Source of the DNA: Methanogenium organophilum
GTDB lineage: Archaea; Halobacteriota; Methanomicrobia; Methanomicrobiales; Methanomicrobiaceae
Direction: 5' to 3'
Length of the DNA: 64,000 bases
Assembly (NCBI RefSeq): GCF_026684035.1
Contig: NZ_CP113361.1
Location: forward strand, 2,584,165 to 2,648,164
Part shown: positions 12,884 to 21,274 of the stretch, piece by piece
How positions within the stretch are numbered: position 1 is the stretch's first letter
Layout: each line of letters starts with the position of its first letter
Made by a program: the position numbers and the translations under genes
The notes under the pieces: model-generated
The model's database searches: none
The model's input: only the letters and a program-made list of their open reading frames with translations
What the model was told of the DNA's origin: nothing

Positions 12884-13678
12884 TCAGGAATATCCCGATA
12901 CCGCATTTATTGCATCAAAGAGATTACCCATCTCATCGACCAGTCCAATATTTTTTGCATAATCTCCACGAATTGGCCGGGCATCTTCAATTATTGATCG
13001 GTTTACCCCACGCTGCTCCATCACATCGGTGATAAATATCTCAGAACTCTGGTTCACAAGTTCCTGAAGATACTCTCGTTCACTATCGGTGAGTGACCGG
13101 TATGGAGAGGTAATATCCTTTTTTTCACCGGATTTGAGAACATCAACAGAAACTCCTTCGTCTTCAAGCGATTTACTGTAATCAAAGATTGTCCAGATTG
13201 TTCCAATACTGCCCGTCATGGTGTCAGGATTGGCATAGATTACATCAGCATGGGAACTAATGTGATATGCAGCAGACGTTGCCATTTCTCCCATTGAAAC
13301 GATAACAGGTTTCCGCTCTTTCGCATAATCGATATCACGGACTATTTCCTGTGCCGCTGCAGGGGAACCGCCGGGACTGTTTACCCGGAGAACTATTCCT
13401 TCAACAAGCGGATCATCAGCGGCGGCGCGTAATTCACGGCCAATATATTCACTACCTGCATACCCATTTCCATTTACATTTCCCGAAACGATCGTGCCCT
13501 CGACACGGATAACAGAGACACTAAATTCTTCAGAAACGGTTAACAGTGCAGCTATGATAATTGCGGCAAGAATTAGTGCGGTTATTCCCCCCAGAAAAAA
13601 ATATTTAATCCAGCCACGCCGCATTCGTTTTCTGTTTATCCGATCCACTTCCTCTGTTAACCAACCCATTCTATTCAC
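12884..13678 (-). CDS. sppA: Signal peptide peptidase SppA (S49 serine protease), membrane bound
   Basis: A membrane protease that degrades signal peptides left after secretion. Residues 25-47 form one transmembrane helix after a basic N-terminus, putting the protease domain outside. NSPGGSP at 100-106 is the oxyanion region. Ser135 in EMATSAAY is the nucleophile and Lys187 in GEKKD the general base; the 52-residue spacing equals that of characterised archaeal SppA. At 264 residues this is the short single-domain form. The start is a GTG directly after the arfC stop (TGA-GTG), or the ATG three codons later; the two genes form an operon. Confidence 0.93.
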   Translation of the reverse strand: MNRMGWLTEEVDRINRKRMRRGWIKYFFLGGITALILAAIIIAALLTVSEEFSVSVIRVEGTIVSGNVNGNGYAGSEYIGRELRAAADDPLVEGIVLRVNSPGGSPAAAQEIVRDIDYAKERKPVIVSMGEMATSAAYHISSHADVIYANPDTMTGSIGTIWTIFDYSKSLEDEGVSVDVLKSGEKKDITSPYRSLTDSEREYLQELVNQSSEIFITDVMEQRGVNRSIIEDARPIRGDYAKNIGLVDEMGNLFDAINAVSGYS

Positions 13679-14359
13679 TCATCTGTTGAGAATATCATAT
13701 TCTGTTATCAGATTCTTTCCGCACATATAATGATTTTTAAGGCTGAGACGAAACATTTCTTCTACGGAATGAATCTGCATTCCCCCGACAAGAGAAGGGG
13801 TGTCCGCACCTCCGACAATAAAGGGCAGATGTATGAGACGCAATTCATCAACAAGACGGTTTTTAAACATATAATAATTCAGGGTCGGACCCCCTTCCAC
13901 CATCAGTGTTCTGACATGATACTTTTCATAGAGCTCTGAGAGAAGAAGAGAATAATCGATTGCTGTTTTTCCGGCCACCAGAACATCAACCCCCTTCTTC
14001 TGAAGTGCTGCCACACGTTCCTCAGGCGCGTCTTCCGATACTGCAATAACCGTCTGTGCATCATTTCCAAGGACATTTGAATCCAGAGGAATATCAGCAC
14101 CCCTGTTTGGAATAACCCGAATTGGATTCGTCCCTTCTGCAAGCCTGACCGTAAGCATAGAATTATCAATTCTGATGGTATTGGATCCCACCATTATTGC
14201 GTCATATTCGGCCCGTGTCTGATGAAGAAGTATCTCTGTTTCAGGGTCCATGTACTGCATGAGAATCTTGCTCGATGCACCTTTCCAGAGAGTGAGTTTA
14301 CCATCAACAGTCATCTCTGACATAATAAGGACATGCGGCCGGTGTATTCTGTTTACCAT
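13679..14359 (-). CDS. arfC: 2,5-diamino-6-(ribosylamino)pyrimidinone 5'-phosphate reductase
   Basis: Catalyses the NAD(P)H-dependent reduction of the ribosyl side chain early in archaeal riboflavin and F420 precursor synthesis. It is a RibD C-terminal-type (dihydrofolate reductase fold) enzyme without a deaminase domain, 226 residues, as in archaea. Recognisable segments are MSEMTVDGKLTL near the start, YDAIMVGSNTIRIDNSMLTVR near 55-75, and MVEGGPTLNYY near 175. The downstream partner sppA is unrelated in function and follows without a gap. No other riboflavin gene is in the window. Confidence 0.92.
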   Translation of the reverse strand: MVNRIHRPHVLIMSEMTVDGKLTLWKGASSKILMQYMDPETEILLHQTRAEYDAIMVGSNTIRIDNSMLTVRLAEGTNPIRVIPNRGADIPLDSNVLGNDAQTVIAVSEDAPEERVAALQKKGVDVLVAGKTAIDYSLLLSELYEKYHVRTLMVEGGPTLNYYMFKNRLVDELRLIHLPFIVGGADTPSLVGGMQIHSVEEMFRLSLKNHYMCGKNLITEYDILNR

Positions 14360-14466
14360 ATATTACCCCAGTATATCTATTCTTAATCTGTATCTGCAAT
14401 TAATGTAATTATTAGACAGCATATCAATTAAGAGATTTCTTTAATCATACCGCCTGTAGGAATGTG

Positions 14467-14474
14467 ATATATTT
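14467..14474 (+). promoter_or_regulatory. TATA box of the CDP-alcohol phosphatidyltransferase gene
   Basis: ATATATTT is centred about 36 bp before the GTG at 14507 and 48 bp before the in-frame ATG at 14519. No ribosome-binding site precedes either codon, so the mRNA is probably leaderless or has a very short leader. Confidence 0.45.
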
Positions 14475-14506
14475 AACAAAGGATTATACCCTTAATCTCC
14501 CCATTT

Positions 14507-15163
14507 GTGTATACAATAATGAATATTACAGCATTGAGACCCCGTGCAATAAAAATCCTTAATCCTCTTGCACATGCATGTGCAAAGACAGGTATCACTC
14601 CAAATCAATTAACATTGCTTGCAATAGTATCCGGCATTGGATGTGCTGCTCTGTACGCAAACAGGATGTTTATTGCAGGAAGTATGATGCTCCTCATATC
14701 AGGAATACTTGATCTTATTGATGGTGGTGTGGCACGGATAAATAACAAATCCAGTGGTTTTGGTGCTGTCTTTGACTGGATTGCAGACAAATACATTGAT
14801 GCACTGGCACTGCTGGGAATAGGGATGTCCGGAATTGCGGTCATCTCACAGATCATTTCAGTAAATGGATTTTCACCCCAGATTCTTGATTTTACCATCA
14901 TAGCTATTGCCATTATCGGCTCTCTGATGAACACATTTATCAAACCGGTTGTATACGCCGAAATAGGATATGATACCAGAGAGGATGGTAAAATCGCCGA
15001 TCCTCTGGAAGGCATCGGTTTTTTTGGACGCCCTGAAACGCTGATTATTCTGATTATTGGTGGAATTGCAGGATATATCTGGATTTCAGCAATTATTGTC
15101 GCTGTATGCACAAATCTATCAGCGATTCAGCGGATTATCTATCTTTACCGAACCATCCCCTGA
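14507..15163 (+). CDS. CDP-alcohol phosphatidyltransferase, archaetidylinositol-phosphate synthase-like
   Basis: A membrane enzyme that joins CDP-archaeol with an alcohol phosphate to build a polar lipid head group. The 218 residues contain a perfect family motif, D69-x2-DG-x2-AR-x8-G-x3-D90-x3-D94, and about six membrane helices. The size and the KTGITPNQLTLLAI start resemble archaetidylinositol phosphate synthase; archaetidylserine or archaetidylglycerol phosphate synthase cannot be excluded. The start is GTG 14507 or ATG 14519. Its 3' end overlaps the 3' end of archaeosortase A by 29 bp in a convergent arrangement. In haloarchaea related transferases (PssA) are needed for archaeosortase-dependent lipid anchoring, so the pairing may be functional. 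Confidence 0.85.
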   Translation: MYTIMNITALRPRAIKILNPLAHACAKTGITPNQLTLLAIVSGIGCAALYANRMFIAGSMMLLISGILDLIDGGVARINNKSSGFGAVFDWIADKYIDALALLGIGMSGIAVISQIISVNGFSPQILDFTIIAIAIIGSLMNTFIKPVVYAEIGYDTREDGKIADPLEGIGFFGRPETLIILIIGGIAGYIWISAIIVAVCTNLSAIQRIIYLYRTIP

Positions 15164-15944
15164 TATCTCTTACAAATAAATCCACGATTCCTGCCATTTT
15201 TTCTCCCAACAAAGGATTAATGCGGTACAGCATGTACGCAACTCCGATGAATGCAAACAATGCTCCGATTTCTGCTACAAAATTATGTGCCCAGAAAAAA
15301 CTTTCATAGCCCATATGCCCATTTGAAGCTATTTCCGGTAAATATGGAAACCACTGGTCCCCATACGCCATGATAATAAATGTATTTCTTGCAATATTCA
15401 ATACAAATATCACCGGTACAACAGCCAAAAAAGACAGTACTTTTTGTTTCACAGAAGATGGGATCGCCCAGGCAACACCCAGCATTATTGCCATGCCCTG
15501 AATACCGGTGCATGCAAGAATTATTTCGACACGATACAAATCAGCCCTGAACATATTCCAGTCAACGAGTTCGTATGGAAAACCAATTCCTGTGAACACC
15601 CATGAAAGCAAGCCAACATTTACCGCGATAAGCCAGTCGGCAAGGAACGGAATCAGCATAAAGGGAGCAAATATCACATATGCAATACCTGCCATCCGGC
15701 TTAGAATTATACTGAATTCATTTTCCTGAAGCAACTTTGGAATAAGGATGATCAGAAATGGTATCCCAAGAAACGCAGCAACCGGATACATAAAATTATT
15801 TGCAATAATATATTCCGGGAATTTTGCAAATAGAACCCCTATAATACTTATCCATCCAACAATTGCAAAATATTTTCTGAAATCTGTCGGGAAGAGAAAC
15901 AGAAAAAATGCAACAAAGGATATGAGAACAAAAATCTCCTGCAT
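15135..15944 (-). CDS. artA: Archaeosortase A
   Basis: A polytopic membrane transpeptidase that removes the C-terminal PGF-CTERM tail of secreted proteins and attaches them to a lipid. The 269 residues form about eight membrane helices. Cys145 in ACTGIQG is the nucleophile and Arg186 in NIARN the second catalytic residue; their 41-residue spacing equals that of Haloferax ArtA. His220 in WAHN occupies the region of the third conserved position. No PGF-CTERM protein is encoded in this window, so its substrates lie elsewhere. The gene is single, convergent with the lipid synthase. Confidence 0.92.
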   Translation of the reverse strand: MQEIFVLISFVAFFLFLFPTDFRKYFAIVGWISIIGVLFAKFPEYIIANNFMYPVAAFLGIPFLIILIPKLLQENEFSIILSRMAGIAYVIFAPFMLIPFLADWLIAVNVGLLSWVFTGIGFPYELVDWNMFRADLYRVEIILACTGIQGMAIMLGVAWAIPSSVKQKVLSFLAVVPVIFVLNIARNTFIIMAYGDQWFPYLPEIASNGHMGYESFFWAHNFVAEIGALFAFIGVAYMLYRINPLLGEKMAGIVDLFVRDIRGWFGKDR

Positions 15945-16050
15945 TACATTCCATTATGCATATACCAACAAATAATTTTCACATTTGGAAATTTGAGAGA
16001 TACACACATATTCCATATCTTAATCTGACCCGACAACAAATAATAGTCTG

Positions 16051-16368
16051 ATGAAATTCTGTCCTAATTGTAAATCACTCATGGTCTCTTCAGAAGGTCT
16101 TTTCCGTTGCAAAAGATGCGGACATACAGAAGAGCCCGGCGAAAATATTGAGAAAATGACCATACGCAGTAAAAGGGTGGAGAAGGACATTGTTATCGTT
16201 GATGAAGCGGATGATATGATTGTTCTCCCGACCATCACAGTAAAATGCCCGGAATGTGGTCATGATACCGCAGAATGGTGGCTCAGACAACTTCGGTCAG
16301 CTGATGAATCTGAAACACGCTTCTTCCGCTGTGTGAAATGCAAATACACGTGGCGCGAATACGACTAA
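16051..16368 (+). CDS. tfs: Transcription factor S (TFIIS/RPB9-like)
   Basis: Stimulates transcript cleavage by backtracked archaeal RNA polymerase. The 105 residues hold two zinc ribbons: Cys4, 7, 20, 23 (RPB9-like) and Cys66, 69, 94, 97 (TFIIS-like). The acidic Asp85-Glu86 pair in RSADESETRF is the catalytic tip that enters the polymerase funnel, so this is an active cleavage factor, not an inhibitory paralogue. The gene is single, preceded by an AT-rich element near 16010, and converges on the ACD gene with a T-rich spacer. Confidence 0.96.
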   Translation: MKFCPNCKSLMVSSEGLFRCKRCGHTEEPGENIEKMTIRSKRVEKDIVIVDEADDMIVLPTITVKCPECGHDTAEWWLRQLRSADESETRFFRCVKCKYTWREYD

Positions 16369-16390
16369 GATAAAAAAAATATTTTTCTTT
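16369..16390. terminator. Bidirectional A/T tract between tfs and the ACD gene
   Basis: The 22-bp spacer between two convergent stops is almost only A and T, with an A8 run followed by T5 and T5 runs. Each strand thus has the oligo-U signal that terminates archaeal transcription. Confidence 0.5.
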
Positions 16391-18469
16391 TTACAGCAGA
16401 CCAGGTGCTGAAACCCTGAACTGCTGCCAGAGTACCCTTCCGACAACTCTGAAGGTAAAATCAAGTTCATCAAAGCTTGGAATCGAATGCTCACGCAGAA
16501 TCTTTCTGCCCCGGTTCATCGAATCTCCACCCAGGAGAGAACAGATAATTCGCTTTTCGGTATTCCCTGAAAGTTTCAGTACCTGATTTGCAAGCTGTTC
16601 TGATGAAAGGATATTGTTCGGGAAACCTACGAGGAAACACATATCCCAGAGATCATCATGTTTTGCAAGCACTTCAAATGTCCGTTCAAACCGCTGTTCA
16701 GATGCGTCACCCAGAAGATCCACCGGATTTCCTTTATTCCAGAATTCAGGTAAGAACTCATCCAGTTCCGCAACAACATCTTCAGGTAAATCTATGATGT
16801 CAATACCATATCTTTCTGCATAATCAGATGAAAGCACCGCAAATCCACCTGCGTTGGTTACAATTACCGCACGTGATCCCATTGGATATCTCTTTGGATG
16901 TGAGAGCATTTCTGCTGCAAGGAAAGCTCCAGTCAGGGTGTGGACAGCGAGAACACCGGAGCGACGGAACGCTTCCATATATACATCATATGAACCTGAG
17001 AGTGAGCCGGTATGCGAGGCAGCAGCCTGTGAACCACGCTCAGATGAACCGGATTTTATCGCAATAATCGGCTTTGTCTTGGAAACCTCACTTGCAACCT
17101 TCATGAAGGCTTCACCATCACTGATCTCTTCGATATACATGATGATTGCCTTCGTGTTCGGGTCACGCTCAACCCAGCGCATGTAATCAAAGAAGTTCAG
17201 ATCAGACTGGTTTCCGACAGACACAACTGCGGAGAAACCAATATCCTCAGCAAGACTCCAGTCAACAACGGTATTTACAATAGCACCACTCTGTGACAGG
17301 AATGCAATATTTCCTGGCTTGGGGGACTGGTGTACATATGTCGTATCAAGACCACGGGGAGGAACAATCAGTCCAAGACAGTTTGGCCCGACAATGCGTG
17401 TACCATATTTATTCCCGATAGCAACGATCCGTTCCTCAAGCGCTTTGCCATCCTCTCCCATCTCCTTGAATCCTGCGGTGATGACCACAGCAATATTGAC
17501 TCCTTTCTCACCACATTCTTCAATAACCTGGGGAACATACATCGCAGGGACAGTGATGACCGCCATATCAACGGGTGAAGGAATATCTGTTATCGTCGGA
17601 TACGCGGTAAGGCCCTGAATAGTATCACGCTTATTATTAACCGGATACAACTGACCAGGGAAATGAAGAAGATTATGCATCACCGCATATCCCATCTTTG
17701 TGGGATCATCAGATGCTCCGATAACAGCAACCGATCGAGGATTGTAATATTCAAGAGGTACTTCGGGACGCTCCACCTTTTTCTGTATGCTCTTTTTATC
17801 AACCATTATCACACGGGAATCAACTGCACATGCACCGGATTCATAGAGCCGTAATGGGTTGATATCAAATTCCTTAACCTGTTCGTTCTCCTCAAAGAAC
17901 TTACAGACATTCAGAATCGCCTGCACAAGTGTCTCTTCATCTTTGGGTTTTGAACCACGATATCCGGATATGAGTGGATAACTCTTGATCTCTTTGACCA
18001 TCTCCCTGACATCATCCTCTGTTACCGGAAGAATCCGAAGCGTCACATCCTTCATCAGTTCAACAAGTGTGCCCCCGATTCCAAAGGTGATGACTTTCCC
18101 GAATGTGCCATCTGTTTTCCCACCGATAATCAGTTCCAGACCAGGCTTTGCCTGTTCTTCAATGATTACCCCTTCTATTTTTGCCTTTGGATTATATTCC
18201 TTGACACTTGTCACAATCCGGTTAAAAGCAGCCTGAGCCCCTTCTTTTGTCCCGATACTGGTGACAACACCTCCCGAATCACTTTTATGAATGATCTGTG
18301 GTGAAACGATCTTCATCACAACAGGAAATCCAATACTTTCAGCAACATCTCCTGCTTCTTCCGCAGTTGTTACAATCTTAAACGCAGGAACAGGCACACC
18401 ATACTTTCCAAGTACTTCGTACCCTTCTGCTTCACTTAACATCCATTCCTTCATTGATTTCATCCTCAC
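16391..18469 (-). CDS. Acyl-CoA/acetyl-CoA synthetase (ADP-forming), beta-alpha fusion
   Basis: Interconverts acetyl-CoA (or another acyl-CoA), ADP and phosphate with the acid, CoA and ATP. At 692 residues it is a fusion of both subunits. An N-terminal ATP-grasp beta part (GFPVVMKIVSPQIIHKSDSGG near 48) is followed by the CoA-binding Rossmann domain (SVAVIGASDDPTKMGYAV near 245) and the ligase domain with the phosphorylated histidine in SHTGSLSGS (about residue 484). The order is the reverse of the alpha-beta fusions of many archaea. The start is either the ATG at 18469 or the one two codons on. It is divergent from acs, with a dyad near its promoter. Confidence 0.92.
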   Translation of the reverse strand: MRMKSMKEWMLSEAEGYEVLGKYGVPVPAFKIVTTAEEAGDVAESIGFPVVMKIVSPQIIHKSDSGGVVTSIGTKEGAQAAFNRIVTSVKEYNPKAKIEGVIIEEQAKPGLELIIGGKTDGTFGKVITFGIGGTLVELMKDVTLRILPVTEDDVREMVKEIKSYPLISGYRGSKPKDEETLVQAILNVCKFFEENEQVKEFDINPLRLYESGACAVDSRVIMVDKKSIQKKVERPEVPLEYYNPRSVAVIGASDDPTKMGYAVMHNLLHFPGQLYPVNNKRDTIQGLTAYPTITDIPSPVDMAVITVPAMYVPQVIEECGEKGVNIAVVITAGFKEMGEDGKALEERIVAIGNKYGTRIVGPNCLGLIVPPRGLDTTYVHQSPKPGNIAFLSQSGAIVNTVVDWSLAEDIGFSAVVSVGNQSDLNFFDYMRWVERDPNTKAIIMYIEEISDGEAFMKVASEVSKTKPIIAIKSGSSERGSQAAASHTGSLSGSYDVYMEAFRRSGVLAVHTLTGAFLAAEMLSHPKRYPMGSRAVIVTNAGGFAVLSSDYAERYGIDIIDLPEDVVAELDEFLPEFWNKGNPVDLLGDASEQRFERTFEVLAKHDDLWDMCFLVGFPNNILSSEQLANQVLKLSGNTEKRIICSLLGGDSMNRGRKILREHSIPSFDELDFTFRVVGRVLWQQFRVSAPGLL

Positions 18470-18512
18470 TTATCAGAATAAAACTCTGAATTACGGGGAA
18501 ACGATTCAACAA

Positions 18513-18534
18513 ATGACGAAATATCCTTCGTCAT
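18513..18534. promoter_or_regulatory. Perfect 8-bp-arm dyad near the ACD promoter
   Basis: ATGACGAA (18513-18520) and TTCGTCAT (18527-18534) are exact inverted repeats separated by 6 bp. A minus-strand TATA element (TATATGTATA, 18561-18570) lies upstream and predicts a start near 18540, so the dyad would sit right at or just after the ACD transcription start. That is a natural position for a repressor. An imperfect second element (AATGA-6-TCATT) lies at 18620-18635, next to the acs TATA element near 18638-18646. Confidence 0.45.
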
Positions 18535-18672
18535 GTTTATGTGATTTTGTTTGATTGTATTATACATATATGTTTGTAATAGTTAATCATGTAAAATCAT
18601 TCGAAACCGCTCAACACCAAATGACTTTAATCATTAAGGTATATTGATTAGTATTTCAGAGCGTGACAAATC

Positions 18673-20568
18673 ATGACAAATACCACGCAACATACAGAAC
18701 ACACGCAGAAAGTGTATAAACCTGCCCCGGAATACCGAAACGATGCAAGAATTAAAGACTACGATCTTTCATATTTAAATTTTCAAAAAGATCCGGAAGA
18801 TTTCTGGAGACGCATTGCCTCAGACCTGTTGTGGTTCAGACCATGGGACAAAGTAAAAGATTGGGAATATCCTCATGCACGATGGTTTGTCAATGCAAAA
18901 TGCAACATTACCTATAATTGTTTAGAGCGGCATCTGAAAAATAACCGTCGAAATAAGGTTGCCCTGTTCTGGCGCGGAGAAGACGGTACAGAAAAAATAT
19001 ACACATATGACCGGCTTTACAAGGCAGTGATGCAGTTTGCGAATGCATTACAGGACCTCGGTGTCGAAAAAGGGGATGTCGTATGCATATATATGCCAAC
19101 AGTTCCTGAACAGGTCATCGCAATGCTTGCGTGCGCCCGTATTGGTGCGGTACACACCGTTGTATTTGCAGGTTACGGTGCGTCATCACTAAACCAGCGA
19201 ATTGTGGGTTCGGAAGCGAAAGTTGTCATTACGGCAGATGCTTCAATGCGCAGGGGAAAAAGCATCCCATTAAAGCCGATTGTTGAAGAGGCTCTGATTC
19301 ATGCACCCAGTGTTGAACGGGTGGTTGTCCTCCGTATTCAGGACCCCCCAACCTGCCTTCTGGATGACTTTGAAGTTGACTTCTACCAGATCATGAAAAA
19401 GGCAGAAAAAAACTGCCCTGCTGAAGTTATGGATGCTGAAGATACTCTCTTCATTCTATACACGTCAGGTACAACCGGCGCACCCAAAGGAATTGTTCAC
19501 ACATGTGGCGGATATATGGTAGGCGCCTATTACACAACCAAATATGTCCTAAATGTAAAGGATGATGATGTATATTGGTGTACCGCAGACCCCGGCTGGA
19601 TCACCGGCCATACCTATGCAATATATGGACCCCTTCTTCTGGGTTCGACAATATTCATGACTGAACACACACCAGACTACCCCGATGTTGGGATCTGGTG
19701 GCAATTAATCGAATCATATGGCATTAATGTATTCTATACCGCACCGACTGCCATCCGGATGTTTATGCGATATGGTGAGGACTGGCCGAATGAATATGAT
19801 TTGAGTTCTCTGCGGATACTTGCATCAGTCGGAGAACCGCTCAACCCAGAAGCCTTCGAGTGGTTTTACAAGGTAATTGGCAAACAGAGATGTCCCATTA
19901 TTGATACCTGGTGGCAGACAGAGACAGGAAGCCACATGATCACAACCCTTGCCGGAGAAGAGATGAAACCTGGATATGCAGGCAAACCAATTCCGGGCAT
20001 CATGGCAGACGTAATTGATAAAGACGGAAATCCTGTTCCACCTCACCAGGCAGGATATCTTGCAATAACTGCTCCGTGGCCATCAATGATGCGCCATGTC
20101 CATAACGACGAGGAACGGTATAAGTCATACTGGAATACCGGCAAGCAACCGTATTACAGCACGAATGACCTCGCGATAAAAGATGAGGACGGGTATATCA
20201 TGATCCTTGGCCGTTCTGATGATCTGATTATTGTGAGCGGACACAATATCGGAACAGCTGAAGTTGAAAGTGCCCTTATCTCGCACCATGCTGTTGCAGA
20301 AGCTGCAGCCATCGGTAAACCTGACGCAGTGAAAGGAAATCTCCTGAAAGTGTTTGTCATACTTATCGAAGGAAAAATCGTCAATGAAAAACTCATTCAC
20401 GATCTCAAATATCATGTCAGGCAGACACTCGGGCCAATCGCAGTCCCATCTGAAATTGAATTTGTTGATTCATTACCAAAAACCAGAAGCGGAAAAATCA
20501 TGCGTCGTGTCCTGAAAGCACAGGAAATGGGAATTGATCCCGGGGACATCTCAACACTGGATGAGTAA
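18673..20568 (+). CDS. acs: Acetyl-CoA synthetase (AMP-forming)
   Basis: Activates acetate to acetyl-CoA through acetyl-AMP. The 631 residues carry the adenylate motif YTSGTTGAPKG (263-273), the DTWWQTETG motif near 415, the GRSDD hinge near 513, and PKTRSGKIMRR near 603-613, whose lysine is the usual acetylation-control site. The tryptophan of the WWQTE region is the acetate-size gate in the family. An AGAGCGTGA stretch precedes the ATG by about 10 bp and a TATA element lies near 18640. The divergent ADP-forming enzyme acts on the same metabolite; co-regulation is plausible. Confidence 0.95.
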   Translation: MTNTTQHTEHTQKVYKPAPEYRNDARIKDYDLSYLNFQKDPEDFWRRIASDLLWFRPWDKVKDWEYPHARWFVNAKCNITYNCLERHLKNNRRNKVALFWRGEDGTEKIYTYDRLYKAVMQFANALQDLGVEKGDVVCIYMPTVPEQVIAMLACARIGAVHTVVFAGYGASSLNQRIVGSEAKVVITADASMRRGKSIPLKPIVEEALIHAPSVERVVVLRIQDPPTCLLDDFEVDFYQIMKKAEKNCPAEVMDAEDTLFILYTSGTTGAPKGIVHTCGGYMVGAYYTTKYVLNVKDDDVYWCTADPGWITGHTYAIYGPLLLGSTIFMTEHTPDYPDVGIWWQLIESYGINVFYTAPTAIRMFMRYGEDWPNEYDLSSLRILASVGEPLNPEAFEWFYKVIGKQRCPIIDTWWQTETGSHMITTLAGEEMKPGYAGKPIPGIMADVIDKDGNPVPPHQAGYLAITAPWPSMMRHVHNDEERYKSYWNTGKQPYYSTNDLAIKDEDGYIMILGRSDDLIIVSGHNIGTAEVESALISHHAVAEAAAIGKPDAVKGNLLKVFVILIEGKIVNEKLIHDLKYHVRQTLGPIAVPSEIEFVDSLPKTRSGKIMRRVLKAQEMGIDPGDISTLDE

Positions 20569-20579
20569 TCAGGCAACCA

Positions 20580-20588
20580 TTTATATAC
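20580..20588 (+). promoter_or_regulatory. TATA box of tbp
   Basis: TTTATATAC lies about 28 bp before the ATG at 20613, predicting a leaderless message. A second TATA-like element (TTTTATATAAT, 20600-20610) sits directly before the start codon. Two TBP-binding sequences in front of the TBP gene would permit autoregulation; that is inference. Confidence 0.45.
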
Positions 20589-20612
20589 TTTTTAAATCCT
20601 TTTATATAATAC

Positions 20613-21173
20613 ATGAAGAGTAATCCAGAGGACTCTCTCAAAATTGAGAATATAGTAGCATCTGCAAAGGTTGCAGAATCTCTCGATCTCCAGGTAATAT
20701 CATCTCAGATAAAGGATGCTGAATACAATAAAAAGAGATTTCCCGGAGTCGTCCTCAGAATGCAGGATCCAAAGATTGCAGCACTTGTATTTGGTTCCGG
20801 CAAAGTAGTGCTTACCGGTGCCAAGAGTTTAGACAGTCTCTCACGGGGTCTTGAAATACTTGGAAATCTTCTTCGGGGTCTGGGTATTGACATTCCACAG
20901 GAACTTGAATATAAAGTTCAGAATATTGTTACATCAGCAGATCTTGGGACACCAATTAATCTAAACAAAATCGCCGTCGGATTCAATCTTGACCGGATTG
21001 AATATGAACCGGAACAATTCCCAGGACTTGTCTATCGGCTTGAAGAACCAAAGGTTGTCGTGCTTTTGTTTGGATCAGGTAAACTGATAATTACCGGAGG
21101 AAAAGTAACAGAAGACGCTAAATTGGCCGTCAATAAAATATTATCAGATCTTACAAATCTGGGCCTCATCTAA
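20613..21173 (+). CDS. tbp: TATA-box-binding protein
   Basis: The general transcription factor that binds and bends TATA DNA and recruits TFB. The 186 residues form two direct saddle repeats (about 7-90 and 97-182). Each has the conserved FPG(V/L)V(L/Y)R and VFGSGK/LFGSGK segments, and each ends in a TGAK/TGGK strand. There is no acidic C-terminal tail. It is monocistronic, with a long T-rich tract after the stop. Confidence 0.98.
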   Translation: MKSNPEDSLKIENIVASAKVAESLDLQVISSQIKDAEYNKKRFPGVVLRMQDPKIAALVFGSGKVVLTGAKSLDSLSRGLEILGNLLRGLGIDIPQELEYKVQNIVTSADLGTPINLNKIAVGFNLDRIEYEPEQFPGLVYRLEEPKVVVLLFGSGKLIITGGKVTEDAKLAVNKILSDLTNLGLI

Positions 21174-21181
21174 AACAAAAA

Positions 21182-21202
21182 TTCTTTTTTTAATTTATTT
21201 TT
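21182..21202 (+). terminator. T-rich terminator after tbp
   Basis: Just after the tbp stop the plus strand reads a T-rich run with T8 and T5 blocks. Oligo-T on the coding strand is the main archaeal termination signal. The tract also separates tbp from the promoter of the next gene. Confidence 0.5.
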
Positions 21203-21221
21203 AAAAATATTAATCTATTCG

Positions 21222-21239
21222 ATACATACAACAATGTAT
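21222..21239 (+). promoter_or_regulatory. 6-6-6 inverted repeat in front of the HTH regulator gene
   Basis: ATACAT (21222-21227) and ATGTAT (21234-21239) are exact inverted repeats with a 6-bp spacer. They directly abut a TATA-like element (TTTATAGTA, about 21239-21247). The regulator start codon follows 27-45 bp later. A dimeric winged-helix protein bound here would occlude TBP/TFB, so this is a candidate autoregulatory operator. Confidence 0.45.
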
Positions 21240-21274
21240 TTATAGTATTTTGAATAATTAAAGTTGTATTCTCG

